Source: JAAUQA01 sp036351435 | GTDB taxonomy: Bacteria > Pseudomonadota > Gammaproteobacteria > Competibacterales > Competibacteraceae | NCBI GenBank assembly: GCA_036351435.1 | Contig: JAZBPA010000086.1 | Coordinates: 1 to 16,723 of the forward strand | Direction of reading: 5' to 3' | DNA length: 16,723 nucleotides | In this document: positions 1 to 8,120 of the stretch, one piece after another | Position numbering within the stretch: position 1 is the stretch's first letter | Layout: each line of letters begins with the position of its first letter | Notes under the pieces: model-generated | Database searches by the model: none | What the model was told of the DNA's origin: nothing | The model's input: only the letters and a program-made list of their open reading frames with translations | Program-made: the position numbers and the translations under genes

Positions 1-43
1 GCGTCTCACCCTGGCCGGTCTCGGTGTAGTGCAGTATGCTCAT
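1..43 (-). CDS. Partial 5' end of a probable alpha/beta hydrolase gene
   Basis: Read leftward, an ATG at 43-41 opens a frame that stays open for 14 codons to the window edge, encoding MSILHYTETGQGET. Short N-termini of the form hydrophobic-HYTETGxGE, followed by a strand and an HG oxyanion motif, are common in alpha/beta hydrolases; that part lies outside the window. A possible ribosome binding site, AAAGG, ends 9 nt before the ATG, and a perfect TATAAT lies upstream on the same strand (85-80). The neighbouring divergent gene at 155 is also an alpha/beta hydrolase and shares HYTE near its N-terminus. Only 14 residues are visible, so both the existence and the family of this gene are inference. 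Confidence 0.45.
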   Translation of the reverse strand, partial: MSILHYTETGQGET

Positions 44-79
44 GACAAACAGCCTTTGGTCTTGAGGAAAACGGAATTG

Positions 80-85
80 ATTATA
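80..85 (-). promoter_or_regulatory. Candidate -10 box for the leftward partial gene
   Basis: The minus strand reads TATAAT here, a perfect sigma70 -10 hexamer, placed so that transcription would start about 30 nt before the ATG at 43. The -35 position (108-103, CCCTGT) is a poor match, so this is a weak call. The plus strand at 82-87 reads TATAAC and could serve the gene at 155, also without a good -35. Confidence 0.25.
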
Positions 86-154
86 ACCTTCCTTATTCTC
101 CAACAGGGTGGCCGTTACACCGATTCGCGATGACTGTTACAGGAGATTCAATCC

Positions 155-1003
155 ATGGCGATGACATCACACTATTTGTTGGGACTTGGGCCACACGGTT
201 TTCACCGAATCCACTACACTGAATGGGGCGATCCGGCCAATGATCGGGTATTGATTTGTGCTCACGGCTTGACCCGCAATGGACGGGATTTTGACTTTCT
301 GGCAGCGGCCCTGGAAAACGAATACCGGGTGATCTGTGTCGATGTACCAGGGCGTGGTCACAGCGAGTGGTTGAACTATAAGGAAGACTATACCTATCCG
401 CTGTATATCGCTGACATGGCGGCAGTGCTAGCGCGCACTGGTGCCGAACAAGTGGATTGGGTAGGTACCTCTATGGGCGGTTTGATCGGCATGTTCCTGG
501 CTGCGCAACCCGGCTCACCGATTCGCAAGTTGCTGATGAATGACGTTGGCCCGTTTATTCCAAAAGTCGCTTTGGAACGTATCGCTTCTTATGTCGGTAA
601 ACCCTTGCAATTCTCCAGCGTAGCGGATTTAGAGCGGTATTTGCGAGTGATTGCTGCACCTTTCGGTCCACTCACGGATGAGCAGTGGCATCATTTGGCT
701 GTGCACAGCGCCAAGCAACTGGACAGCGGTGAATATAGCTTCGCTTACGATCCGGGTATTGCCGAAATCTTCAAGCAAGCGATGGAGGATATTGATCTGT
801 GGCCGGTCTGGGACGCCGTCCAGTGTCCAGTAATAGTATTACGCGGCGCGGATTCCGATGTATTGACCCGTGCGGATGCCGAGGCGATGACTCAACGCGG
901 CCCACGGGCGGAGCTGATCGAGTTTGCCGGTATCGGTCATGCCCCAGCACTGCTGGCGGATGATCAGATTGCTGTGGTTAAAGGGTGGTTGTTGTCCGAG
1001 TGA
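155..1003 (+). CDS. Alpha/beta hydrolase fold protein
   Basis: A 282-residue cytoplasmic hydrolase of the alpha/beta fold; no signal peptide or membrane segment is seen. The HG oxyanion motif is at residues 37-38. The nucleophile elbow G-T-S-M-G-G puts the catalytic Ser at 106. A likely acid is Asp235 in the segment LRGADSDVL, and the His is His262 in GIGHAPAL. The complete triad and normal length suggest an active esterase, lactonase or C-C bond hydrolase, but the substrate cannot be told. The start is supported by AGGAGA at 141-146, 8 nt before the ATG; a second in-frame ATG lies two codons on. Only 12 bp separate its stop from that of the convergent CoA-transferase gene. The divergent gene at the left edge may be a second hydrolase. 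Confidence 0.9.
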   Translation: MAMTSHYLLGLGPHGFHRIHYTEWGDPANDRVLICAHGLTRNGRDFDFLAAALENEYRVICVDVPGRGHSEWLNYKEDYTYPLYIADMAAVLARTGAEQVDWVGTSMGGLIGMFLAAQPGSPIRKLLMNDVGPFIPKVALERIASYVGKPLQFSSVADLERYLRVIAAPFGPLTDEQWHHLAVHSAKQLDSGEYSFAYDPGIAEIFKQAMEDIDLWPVWDAVQCPVIVLRGADSDVLTRADAEAMTQRGPRAELIEFAGIGHAPALLADDQIAVVKGWLLSE

Positions 1004-1015
1004 TGGGCTACAGCG

Positions 1016-2230
1016 CTAAATCACCCCCTGGGCCTGCAATCGGTCGATTTCGTCCTGATCCAGACCCAACAGTTCTTCGAACACGGCTTGATTGTGACTG
1101 CCTACTGCCGGTCCCGGCCACTGGGTTTTGCCCGGAGTAGCGCTGAGTTTGGGCAGAATAGCGGGAATCTTGAGCGGTTTGCCGTTTACTTCCACCGATT
1201 CGAACAGCCCCCGCGCTTGAAAATGCGGATCTTGCAGCATGTCCGCTACGCTATAGATCGGACCGGCAGGCACTTGTGCTTCTTCCAAACGGGCCAATAC
1301 AACTTCTGAATCAAGCGTAGCGGTCCACGCTGACAATGCCGCGTCGATTTCCTGCTCGTGTTCCACCCGCCCAGCGTTGTGCGTCAAACGAGGATCGTTG
1401 GCCATATCGGCGCGACCGGCGGCTTCCATCAAGCGTTTGAAAATGGAATCGCCATTACCGCCGATAATTACATATTTGCCGTCCCGACAGCGGTAGGTAT
1501 TGGTAGGCACAATGCCGGTCACTGTGGAACCGGAAGGTTCGCGAATTACCCCGGCACCGTCATACTCCGGCACCACCGCTTCCAGTAAATTGAACACTGC
1601 CTCATACAAAGCCACATCCACTGTTTGGCCTTGCTTTTCAGCGGTGCTGCCACGCTGTCGCAGCGCCAGCAGAATACCGATCACCGCATGCAGACCGGCA
1701 AACGTATCACCCAGGCTGAGGTTTGCCCGCACCGGCGGCTGGCCGGGAACCCCGTTGACATAACGTAATCCGCCGATCCCTTCGCATACCGAAGCATATC
1801 CCGGTTTGGTCGCGTAAGGGCCAGTTTGCCCATAGCCGGAAATACGGGTATAGACCAACCCGGGATTGCGGATTTTCAGCGCTTCCGGTCCCAATCCCCA
1901 TTTTTCCATGGTACCGGGGCGAAAGTTTTCAATCAGCACATCGGAACGCTCGGCCAATTGGCTGACCAGTTGACGGCCTTCGGGATTTTTTAAATCCACC
2001 GTGATGCATTTCTTATTGCGCCCTAAACTGCGCCACCATAACGAAGTACCGTCCTGCACCACCCGCCATTGCCGGATGGGATCGCCGCCGATAGGTGGCT
2101 CTACCTTGATGACTTCAGCACCGAAATAAGCCAACAAAGTGCCGGCGAACGGGCCAGCCAACAACTGCCCCAACTCAAGTACACGAACACCCTGTAGGGG
2201 CTGGGGCGCGGAAGGCGTAACGTCAGACAT
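1016..2230 (-). CDS. Class III (CaiB/BaiF family) CoA-transferase
   Basis: A 404-residue cytoplasmic enzyme of the family that moves CoA between a CoA thioester and a free carboxylate, as formyl-CoA transferase and L-carnitine CoA-transferase do. The N-terminus has the typical start GVRVLELGQLLAGPFAG at about 14-30. The GAEVIKVEPP strand follows at about 38-46, and the conserved ENFRPGTMEKWGLG segment is at about 101-114. Asp175 in LGDTFAGLH matches the family's catalytic Asp, which forms the acyl anhydride and CoA ester. Length is normal for the family. The substrate cannot be assigned; oxalate, succinate/dicarboxylate and carnitine-type relatives share these motifs. The gene is divergent from the YihY gene and convergent with the hydrolase at 155-1003. 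An AGGAT-like site precedes the ATG at 2230. Confidence 0.93.
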   Translation of the reverse strand: MSDVTPSAPQPLQGVRVLELGQLLAGPFAGTLLAYFGAEVIKVEPPIGGDPIRQWRVVQDGTSLWWRSLGRNKKCITVDLKNPEGRQLVSQLAERSDVLIENFRPGTMEKWGLGPEALKIRNPGLVYTRISGYGQTGPYATKPGYASVCEGIGGLRYVNGVPGQPPVRANLSLGDTFAGLHAVIGILLALRQRGSTAEKQGQTVDVALYEAVFNLLEAVVPEYDGAGVIREPSGSTVTGIVPTNTYRCRDGKYVIIGGNGDSIFKRLMEAAGRADMANDPRLTHNAGRVEHEQEIDAALSAWTATLDSEVVLARLEEAQVPAGPIYSVADMLQDPHFQARGLFESVEVNGKPLKIPAILPKLSATPGKTQWPGPAVGSHNQAVFEELLGLDQDEIDRLQAQGVI

Positions 2231-2344
2231 AGTGCGGTGATCCTAGCGTTAAACTGTGAAGAAAGCGCGCAACTTGCGATCAATTTTCTACCTTGGACGA
2301 ACATGGTAGCATCCTCGCAATTCCAGTTTAGTGAGGGAAAACCC

Positions 2345-3655
2345 ATGCCGCCATCTGACTGGCAAAAGCGACTGATTCAAGAACTCTGGGAGCAGGATCT
2401 CACGACCCACAGTCCTGCCAAACGGGTGGCAATCCGCTTGGCGCGTATATTTTACGGGGTTGCCGGCAACTTCGCCGACGGTCAACTTAACCTGAGAGCC
2501 GGCAACTTGGCGTACTCCAGTCTGCTAGCGTTGGTTCCGCTCCTGGCAGTAAGTTTTTCTATTCTCAAGGGGTTCGGCGCGCACAATACCCTAGAACCTA
2601 TCCTAATGGAGGCACTGGAACCCCTGGGAGCACAAGGGCAGAAAGTCGGCGCTAATATTATGGATTTCGTGAGCAATCTGAAAGTTGGTGTGCTGGGGAC
2701 ATTAGGCGTCGCTATGTTGTTTTACACGGTGATTTCGCTGGTTCACAAAGTCGAACAGGCCTTTAATGAAATGTGGCAAGTGACCACGGATCGCCCCTTG
2801 GCGCGCCGGTTCAGTGATTATTTGAGCGTTGTCCTCATCGGCCCCGTACTAATGGTCGCCGCCCTAGGTGTGGCCGGTACCGCTATGGATAGCGCTGCAG
2901 TACAACACCTAGCTACCTTTCAACCTCTCGGCCAATTGATTCTAAGCCTCAATCAATTGGCGCCCTATTTATTGATTACCGGAGCATTTGCATTCCTGTA
3001 TGGATTTTTGCCCTATACCCATGTCCGGTGGAAAGCGGCTTTGGTTGGCGGAATTTTTGCGAGTGTGTTGTGGTTTACCAGTGGCAAGATTTTTGCTCAT
3101 TTCGTGGTCAGCTCATCAAACTATTCAGCGATTTATTCCGGTTTCGCGGGAGCTGTGTTGTTCATTATCTGGCTTTATGTCGGTTGGCTGATCATTTTGG
3201 TCGGCGGGCAGATCACTGCTTATTGGCAAAATCCCGATTTACTGGATCCGCGTCGTGGTAGGCAGGTACTCAGCAATCGTCAACGGGAAAAGTTGGTCTT
3301 GGAAATCATGACCTTGATCGGTCATGCACATTATTACAATGACCCTCCATGCACGTTAGAAGCGTTACAGAAGAGGTATCAAGGCTTTTACGCCGATGCG
3401 GTGGAAAGAATAGTGCAGTTGTTGACTCAGCAACGCTTGATCATAGCCAGTCAAGATGAGCCACCCGTTTACTTGCCGGCTCGCGACATTGAGACTATTG
3501 GGCTCAATGAGCTATTAGGGGTTGTGCGTGACGTTAAGGATCAGCCTATGGAGGATGAATTACCGGCAGTAACGGAGGTTTTAGAACAGACTGAAACGGC
3601 TATTACGCGGGCGTTGGAGAACAAGACTTTGAAGTCTTTGGTTTTGGAAAAATGA
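2345..3655 (+). CDS. YihY/BrkB family inner-membrane protein
   Basis: A 436-residue polytopic membrane protein. After an N-terminal amphipathic part it has the family signature NLAYSSLLALVPLLAV (about residues 53-68). Further membrane segments follow around VGVLGTLGVAMLFYTVISLV, YLSVVLIGPVLMVAALGV, LAPYLLITGAFAFLYGFLP, AALVGGIFASVLWF and GAVLFIIWLYVGWLIILVGGQI, making about six. A soluble C-terminal region of about 140 residues looks like a winged-helix extension, as in many longer members. The older name ribonuclease BN for this family is not supported by its membrane topology. The start at 2345 is chosen because GAGGGA lies 6 nt upstream and the protein then begins directly before the conserved region. 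The frame is open further up (ATG 2303, or 2237), but that would overlap the divergent promoter region. Confidence 0.92.
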   Translation: MPPSDWQKRLIQELWEQDLTTHSPAKRVAIRLARIFYGVAGNFADGQLNLRAGNLAYSSLLALVPLLAVSFSILKGFGAHNTLEPILMEALEPLGAQGQKVGANIMDFVSNLKVGVLGTLGVAMLFYTVISLVHKVEQAFNEMWQVTTDRPLARRFSDYLSVVLIGPVLMVAALGVAGTAMDSAAVQHLATFQPLGQLILSLNQLAPYLLITGAFAFLYGFLPYTHVRWKAALVGGIFASVLWFTSGKIFAHFVVSSSNYSAIYSGFAGAVLFIIWLYVGWLIILVGGQITAYWQNPDLLDPRRGRQVLSNRQREKLVLEIMTLIGHAHYYNDPPCTLEALQKRYQGFYADAVERIVQLLTQQRLIIASQDEPPVYLPARDIETIGLNELLGVVRDVKDQPMEDELPAVTEVLEQTETAITRALENKTLKSLVLEK

Positions 3656-3665
3656 GCATGATTGA

Positions 3666-3935
3666 ATGCACACTATTATTTGGACAGATTACATAAAATA
3701 TCGAGCAAACCTGAGAGGGTTTTCTCTTGAAATAATCGAGGAAATTATTAGATATTCTGGTGAGCGGTATTTTGACAATACTACGCAGCGTTTAGTCGTA
3801 ATCGGCAACCATGAAAATCGCATCGTGATGATTCCTTATGATCAGGACGAAAAGTCAATAACACCCATAACCATCCATGCAACGACACGTCAACAAATTA
3901 AATTCAGGATGCAGACCAAGAGGTTTACGACATGA
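3666..3935 (+). CDS. Small DUF4258/BrnT-like protein, putative toxin of a two-gene module
   Basis: An 89-residue basic protein. It opens with I-K-Y-R-A-N-L-R-G-F, continues with a helix, then ERYFDNTTQRLVVIGNH, a strand RIVMIPYDQ, and ends with ITPITIHATTRQQIKFRMQTKRF. The strand-rich middle and the H-A-T-x-R-Q-x-x-x-R end resemble small DUF4258 or BrnT-like proteins, which share a RelE-like fold and are often encoded next to a DUF2283 gene. Its TGA overlaps the ATG of the next gene (ATGA), so the two are probably translationally coupled. It starts only 10 nt after the YihY stop without a clear ribosome binding site. Base composition is visibly more AT-rich than the flanking genes, which suggests acquisition. 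The toxin role is inference. Confidence 0.7.
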   Translation: MHTIIWTDYIKYRANLRGFSLEIIEEIIRYSGERYFDNTTQRLVVIGNHENRIVMIPYDQDEKSITPITIHATTRQQIKFRMQTKRFTT

Positions 3936-4171
3936 ACAAGTCCAAAATGAATTACTTTGAAGAGGAAGATATATTACATATCATTATTTCTAGTGATATT
4001 GAGTTCAGTAGTGTTGAACTGAGTCCAAATATTACAGCCGAGTTAAATGAACAGGGCGATTTGATTGGCGTAGAGATTATTAACGCAAGTGCCTACATCA
4101 GAGATGGCATAATAGAGTCAATCCAAGGGAAACTATTGAATTTATCGAGCAAGAAAGTCGCCTCAAGCTGA
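3932..4171 (+). CDS. DUF2283 family small protein, putative antitoxin partner
   Basis: A 79-residue acidic protein. Its start YFEEEDILHIII resembles the DUF2283 pattern, in which a Tyr-acidic-acidic stretch leads into a beta strand. It is followed by NITAELNEQGDLIGVEIINAS, which is the family's x-D-x-x-G-x-L-v-G-i-E-i-l-x-A region (about residues 30-53). DUF2283 proteins are very common small partners of DUF4258-type proteins and are thought to act as antitoxins in some cases; the biochemical role is poorly known. The ATG overlaps the upstream stop by 4 nt. The acidic character against the basic upstream partner fits a protein-protein pair. The family call is good; the toxin-antitoxin function is inference. 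Confidence 0.8.
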   Translation: MNKSKMNYFEEEDILHIIISSDIEFSSVELSPNITAELNEQGDLIGVEIINASAYIRDGIIESIQGKLLNLSSKKVASS

Positions 4172-4202
4172 ATAAATACGGCTTTCCCAGGCTTCCCAGT
4201 AA

Positions 4203-4226
4203 CAGGGTACGCAATGCGTACCCTAC
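4203..4226. repeat. Palindromic repeat, copy 1 of an inverted pair
   Basis: A 9-bp perfect stem AGGGTACGC/GCGTACCCT closes over the loop AAT (4204-4224). The flanks CAG and TAC make 24 nt that match, in inverted orientation, the copy at 4268-4291, apart from the loop. It lies 31 nt downstream of the DUF2283 stop. The plus strand after it reads CTTGTTTTC, so it might also help end transcription of the rightward genes, but the T-run is imperfect. Confidence 0.85.
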
Positions 4227-4267
4227 TTGTTTTCAACCGAGATGATGCAATATCTGCCGCCGGAGTT

Positions 4268-4291
4268 GTAGGGTACGCACCGCGTACCCTG
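4268..4291. repeat. Palindromic repeat, copy 2 of an inverted pair
   Basis: The same 9-bp stem with loop ACC (stem and loop 4270-4290), flanked by GTA and G. It equals the reverse complement of copy 1 except for the 3-nt loop. The two copies are 41 nt apart and 5 bp from the aconitase stop. The arrangement of two inverted palindromic units between convergent genes resembles a REP/BIME element. No T-run follows on the minus strand. Confidence 0.85.
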
Positions 4292-4296
4292 CCCAC

Positions 4297-7041
4297 TTAC
4301 GCCGCTAACTGCCGCAGCACGTACTGTAAAATCCCACCATGTTGGTAATACTCCCATTCCTTGGGAGTATCAATCCGCACCCGCGCCTGGAAGCGGATTT
4401 CTTTGCCGTCGTCGGTCTTGGCTACCACCGTGACCAGCTTGGCGCCTGCTTCCAAGCCTTCTATGCTATAAATTTCGTGGCCAGTCAATTCCAATGTCTT
4501 ACGGCCCTCATCCTCGCGAAACTGTAACGGCAATACACCCATACCAACCAGGTTGGAACGGTGGATACGCTCGTAGCTTTCCGCAATCACCGCCCGCACG
4601 CCCAGCAACAAGGTGCCTTTGGCGGCCCAATCGCGGCTGGAGCCGGTCCCGTATTCCTTACCGGCGATGACCAACAAAGGAACCTTTTCTTGCTGATAGC
4701 GAATGGCAGCATCGTAGATATACATTTGCTCGTCTGACGGCTGATGACGCGTCCATCCGCCTTCGGTGCCCGGTGCCAGTTCATTACGCAAGCGGATATT
4801 AGCGAAAGTCCCGCGCATCATGACTTCATGGTTACCGCGTCGGGAACCATAGGAATTGAAATCTTTGGCTTCGACGCCATTTTCCATAAGGTAGTGACCC
4901 GCGGGACTGTCCCGCTTGATAGCGCCTGCCGGGGAAATATGATCGGTAGTGATCGAATCGCCCAGCATAGCCAGCAACCGGGCACCCTGAACCGGTTCGA
5001 TGCCTTTTGGTGAAGAATCCATCCCGACGAAATAAGGCGGATTCTGAATATAAGTCGAGGCCGCGTCCCACTCGTAACGGCCGGCTTCGGGAGTGGCCAT
5101 TGCGTTCCAACGTTCGTCGCCTTTAAAGACATTGGCATAACTGTGCCGAAACATGGTTTGCGAAACGGTCTCGGTGACGGCTTTTTGGATTTCTTGTTGG
5201 GACGGCCAGATGTCTTTCAGGAAAACCGACTGTCCCTGTTGGTCCGTTCCCAGCGGTTCGTTGAATAGATCAACCGCCATCGTTCCCGCCAAGGCGTAAG
5301 CTACGACTAACGGCGGGGAAGTCAGAAAATTCATCTTGACTTCGGGATGCACCCGCCCTTCGAAATTACGATTGCCGGACAGCACCGAAGCAACCGCTAA
5401 CTCGCCCTCATAAACCGCTTTGCTGATCGGTTCCGGCAACGGCCCGGAATTGCCGATACAGGTCGTGCAGCCATACCCCACCACATCGAAGCCCAATTTC
5501 TCCAGATCGGGCAGTAAACCGGCTTCCTTGAGATATTCGGTCACGACTTTGGAGCCAGGCGCCAGCGAGGTCTTGACCCAAGGCTTGACCGTCAATCCCT
5601 TGGCCACCGCCTTCTGCGCCAATAATCCGGCGCCCATGATGACGCTGGGGTTAGAGGTGTTGGTGCAACTGGTGATCGCGGCGATAACGACTGCGCCATC
5701 CGTCAGTTCAAAGGTTTTACCACCATGGGTTACTGTGATACTGCCGGTTCGATACGACTCCTCGGCACCGATTGCGGTGCTGCCGCCTTCGTCTTCCAGG
5801 CGGGCAATTTCTTGGCGGCGGGTAGGCCGATCCGCTCGGGTAGCCTGATAGGTGTTCAGCGCCTTACCCACCACAGTTTTGGCTTCGCGCAAAGCAATCC
5901 GGTCCTGAGGACGTTTAGGACCGGCCAGACTGGGTTCCACTGTGCTCATATCCAACTCCAGCACCGCGCTGTATTCGGCAGTGGGCGTGTTCTCATCGTG
6001 AAACAGGCCCTGCTCGCGAGCATAGGTTTCCACCAAAGCGAGCAACTCATCGGAACGGCCGGTCAAGCGCATATAGGTCAGGGTTTCCTGGTCAACCGGG
6101 AAAATCCCGCAAGTGGCGCCATACTCGGGAGCCATATTGGCAATCGTAGCCCGGTCGGCGAGTGGTAATTGGGCTAAACCCGGTCCGAAGAACTCGACGA
6201 ATTTTCCGACCACGCCGTGCGCACGCAACTGTTGGGTGACGGTCAACACCAGATCGGTGGCAGTCGCACCTTCCGGCAACTTGCCGATGAGCTTGAATCC
6301 AACCACTTGAGGAATCAACATGCTGATGGGTTGTCCCAGCATGGCCGCTTCCGCCTCAATGCCGCCTACCCCCCAGCCGAGTACGCCGAGGCCGTTGATC
6401 ATGGTGGTATGCGAATCGGTCCCCACTAGCGTATCAGGATAGGCCTGTAAAACGCCGTCTTTTTCAGCACTGAACACCACTCGCGCTAAATACTCCAGAT
6501 TGACCTGATGGACGATTCCGGTACGCGGCGGCACGACTTTGAAATTAGAGAACGCCTGCTGACCCCAACGTAAAAAGGCATAGCGTTCCTGATTACGACT
6601 GAATTCAACCTCGGCGTTTTTTTCCAGGGCTTTAGGGGTGCCGAAATAATCGACCATAACGGAATGATCAATCACCAGTTCTGCAGGTGCCAACGGATTG
6701 ATATAGGTCGGATCACTGCCCAACTGAGTCATCGCATCGCGCATGGCGGCTAAATCGACGACTGCGGGCACACCGGTAAAATCCTGCATGACCACCCGGC
6801 TCGGGGTGAAGGCAATTTCGACATCGGATGGTTTGTCGGCTTCCCAATTGGCCAAAGTCAAAATGTCGTCGCGAGTGACGTTGTCGCCATCTTCAAACCG
6901 TAACAAATTTTCCAACAAGATTTTCAGAGAATAAGGCAACCGGTTCAGATCACAGTGCTCTTGCAGCGCATTAAGTCGGTTGATCTGATAGTCCTTGCCA
7001 TTAACCGACAAGGTTGAACGCGCTTTGAAGCTGTCTTTCAT
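4297..7041 (-). CDS. acnA: Aconitate hydratase A (AcnA type)
   Basis: A 914-residue cytoplasmic [4Fe-4S] enzyme interconverting citrate and isocitrate through cis-aconitate in the TCA cycle. The N-terminus (NGKDYQINRLNALQE) and the length are those of the AcnA/IRP1 class, not AcnB. Conserved blocks are visible: YSLKILLENLLR (about 37-48), the VMQDFTGVPAVVDLAAMRDA segment (about 84-103), DTLVGTDSHTTMINGLGVLGWGVGG (203-227), and the cluster ligands Cys459 (ITSCTNTSNP), Cys525 and Cys528 (GYGCTTCIGNSGP). The C-terminal swivel domain includes LLAMLGDSITTDHISPAG and GKEYGTGSSRDWAAKG. All key residues are present. The ATG at 7041 is preceded by GGGGCA. It follows the GspF-like gene by 42 bp on the same strand. 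A relative with 2-methylaconitate activity (AcnD) is possible, but no prpBC genes are nearby. Confidence 0.97.
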   Translation of the reverse strand: MKDSFKARSTLSVNGKDYQINRLNALQEHCDLNRLPYSLKILLENLLRFEDGDNVTRDDILTLANWEADKPSDVEIAFTPSRVVMQDFTGVPAVVDLAAMRDAMTQLGSDPTYINPLAPAELVIDHSVMVDYFGTPKALEKNAEVEFSRNQERYAFLRWGQQAFSNFKVVPPRTGIVHQVNLEYLARVVFSAEKDGVLQAYPDTLVGTDSHTTMINGLGVLGWGVGGIEAEAAMLGQPISMLIPQVVGFKLIGKLPEGATATDLVLTVTQQLRAHGVVGKFVEFFGPGLAQLPLADRATIANMAPEYGATCGIFPVDQETLTYMRLTGRSDELLALVETYAREQGLFHDENTPTAEYSAVLELDMSTVEPSLAGPKRPQDRIALREAKTVVGKALNTYQATRADRPTRRQEIARLEDEGGSTAIGAEESYRTGSITVTHGGKTFELTDGAVVIAAITSCTNTSNPSVIMGAGLLAQKAVAKGLTVKPWVKTSLAPGSKVVTEYLKEAGLLPDLEKLGFDVVGYGCTTCIGNSGPLPEPISKAVYEGELAVASVLSGNRNFEGRVHPEVKMNFLTSPPLVVAYALAGTMAVDLFNEPLGTDQQGQSVFLKDIWPSQQEIQKAVTETVSQTMFRHSYANVFKGDERWNAMATPEAGRYEWDAASTYIQNPPYFVGMDSSPKGIEPVQGARLLAMLGDSITTDHISPAGAIKRDSPAGHYLMENGVEAKDFNSYGSRRGNHEVMMRGTFANIRLRNELAPGTEGGWTRHQPSDEQMYIYDAAIRYQQEKVPLLVIAGKEYGTGSSRDWAAKGTLLLGVRAVIAESYERIHRSNLVGMGVLPLQFREDEGRKTLELTGHEIYSIEGLEAGAKLVTVVAKTDDGKEIRFQARVRIDTPKEWEYYQHGGILQYVLRQLAA

Positions 7042-7083
7042 AGGTGTGCCCCTGTACTGTTGTAAGTGAGCTAAGGCGATTGC

Positions 7084-8112
7084 CTAAAGAATAGTGCTGA
7101 CCACGAATGCTACCACCAAGGCGTACATCAATCGCGGGGTCCATTCTGCAAGTAGATCCAATTGCAGGTCTAGTCGTTCGTCTAACTGGCGCACGTGATA
7201 CCACAGCATATCGTCTAGTTTACCCGAGACTTCACCGGTATTGATCAATGCAGCGGCTGCGGAATCATCTAAAGCGGTGCTGTGCGACAAGGCGTGCGCA
7301 ACAGTAGCGCCCTGTCGCACAGCGTCGGATACTCCGGCAAATTCCTCTCGTAACACTGGATTAGAAACGCTTTCGGCAGCCAGGGTCAACGCCTCAATGG
7401 CCGGAATACCGGCTTCCAACAGCGTTGCCAAACCGGCGAGAAAATCACGGCGTTGTTGGCGTCGGATCAACCCCCCGAGCAACGGGATGGCGAGTGTTAT
7501 TGTTGCGAAGGCGTAAGGTTGTTCGTGCAGGCTCAACATACGGTAACGCCAAACCAGCAGATTTACCGACAAATACAGCCCTAACAACGGCACGGCGGTG
7601 CGCAAAATATAGCCGGTTGGGCCAATGGTGCCCAAGAAGAGGGCCGGGAAAGGCGCAATGAATACAGCTAGCACCAGAATGGCTATCGGATAGACCAGAC
7701 GGGCTTTAAACCGCAACAGACGGCGGGCGCGGGCGGCGTAATGATCCCCTAAGCGGGTAAAGGTCGTTTGTAACTTACCGGATTCCACCGCCACCGCGAT
7801 CAAGCGCGCTTCCCAAGGTAGAAACAAGCCGCTACGGCGGCCAGCCTGAGCAAGTGCTGAGCCTTGTTGAATGAAACGGGTCAGTTTTTGGATGCGGGGT
7901 TGTAACTCTTTAGGAACCTGCTTACCGATAATGGGCAAGGCTTGTAGCAGAGGAATACCCGCCCGTTCCAGGGTGGCGAATTGGCTAAACAACTCGGAAC
8001 GGGCTTGAACAGTGAGTAGGGCTGGCAAGCGATTGGTGTCCCTGGTTTGCTTTACTGAGCAAGAGGCTAGCACGCCGCGCCAGCAAAGCAAATCCAAAAT
8101 CCACCATGACAA
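7084..8112 (-). CDS. Stand-alone GspF/PilC-like inner-membrane protein
   Basis: A 342-residue protein with two type II secretion F domains: about residues 41-165 (ELFSQFATLERAGIPLLQAL) and 222-342 (RDFLAGLATLLEAGIPAIEALTLAAE). Membrane segments lie near 140-162, 171-189 and at the extreme C-terminus (328-342). Known members are the platform proteins of type IV pili and type II secretion. This one is shorter than typical PilC/GspF (about 400) and ends inside the last membrane helix. No pilB, pilD, gspE or pilin gene is within the window, so it is an orphan here. The first 30 residues, rich in Trp and Cys, are not family-like, and a palindromic repeat sits 9 bp before the ATG, so the true start may be internal, for example the GTG at residue 14. 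Confidence 0.8.
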   Translation of the reverse strand: MSWWILDLLCWRGVLASCSVKQTRDTNRLPALLTVQARSELFSQFATLERAGIPLLQALPIIGKQVPKELQPRIQKLTRFIQQGSALAQAGRRSGLFLPWEARLIAVAVESGKLQTTFTRLGDHYAARARRLLRFKARLVYPIAILVLAVFIAPFPALFLGTIGPTGYILRTAVPLLGLYLSVNLLVWRYRMLSLHEQPYAFATITLAIPLLGGLIRRQQRRDFLAGLATLLEAGIPAIEALTLAAESVSNPVLREEFAGVSDAVRQGATVAHALSHSTALDDSAAAALINTGEVSGKLDDMLWYHVRQLDERLDLQLDLLAEWTPRLMYALVVAFVVSTIL

Positions 8113-8120
8113 TCCTGTCG

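Noticed and set aside
2345..3655. Ribonuclease BN
   Set aside because: This is an old annotation for the YihY/BrkB family. The protein is polytopic and membrane-bound without nuclease motifs; true RNase BN is a metallo-beta-lactamase fold enzyme.
4203..4291. Possible CRISPR repeats or a simple bidirectional terminator
   Set aside because: Only two units in opposite orientation with one 41-nt gap, so not CRISPR. A good T-run is missing on the minus side and only imperfect on the plus side, so a dispersed palindromic element explains it better.
5420..6168. Two plus-strand open frames of over 140 codons
   Set aside because: Both are antisense to the acnA coding sequence, whose conserved blocks are continuous here; the translations are not protein-like.
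4297..7041. 2-methylcitrate dehydratase AcnD
   Set aside because: Length and N-terminus fit AcnA, and no prpB, prpC or prpF is adjacent.
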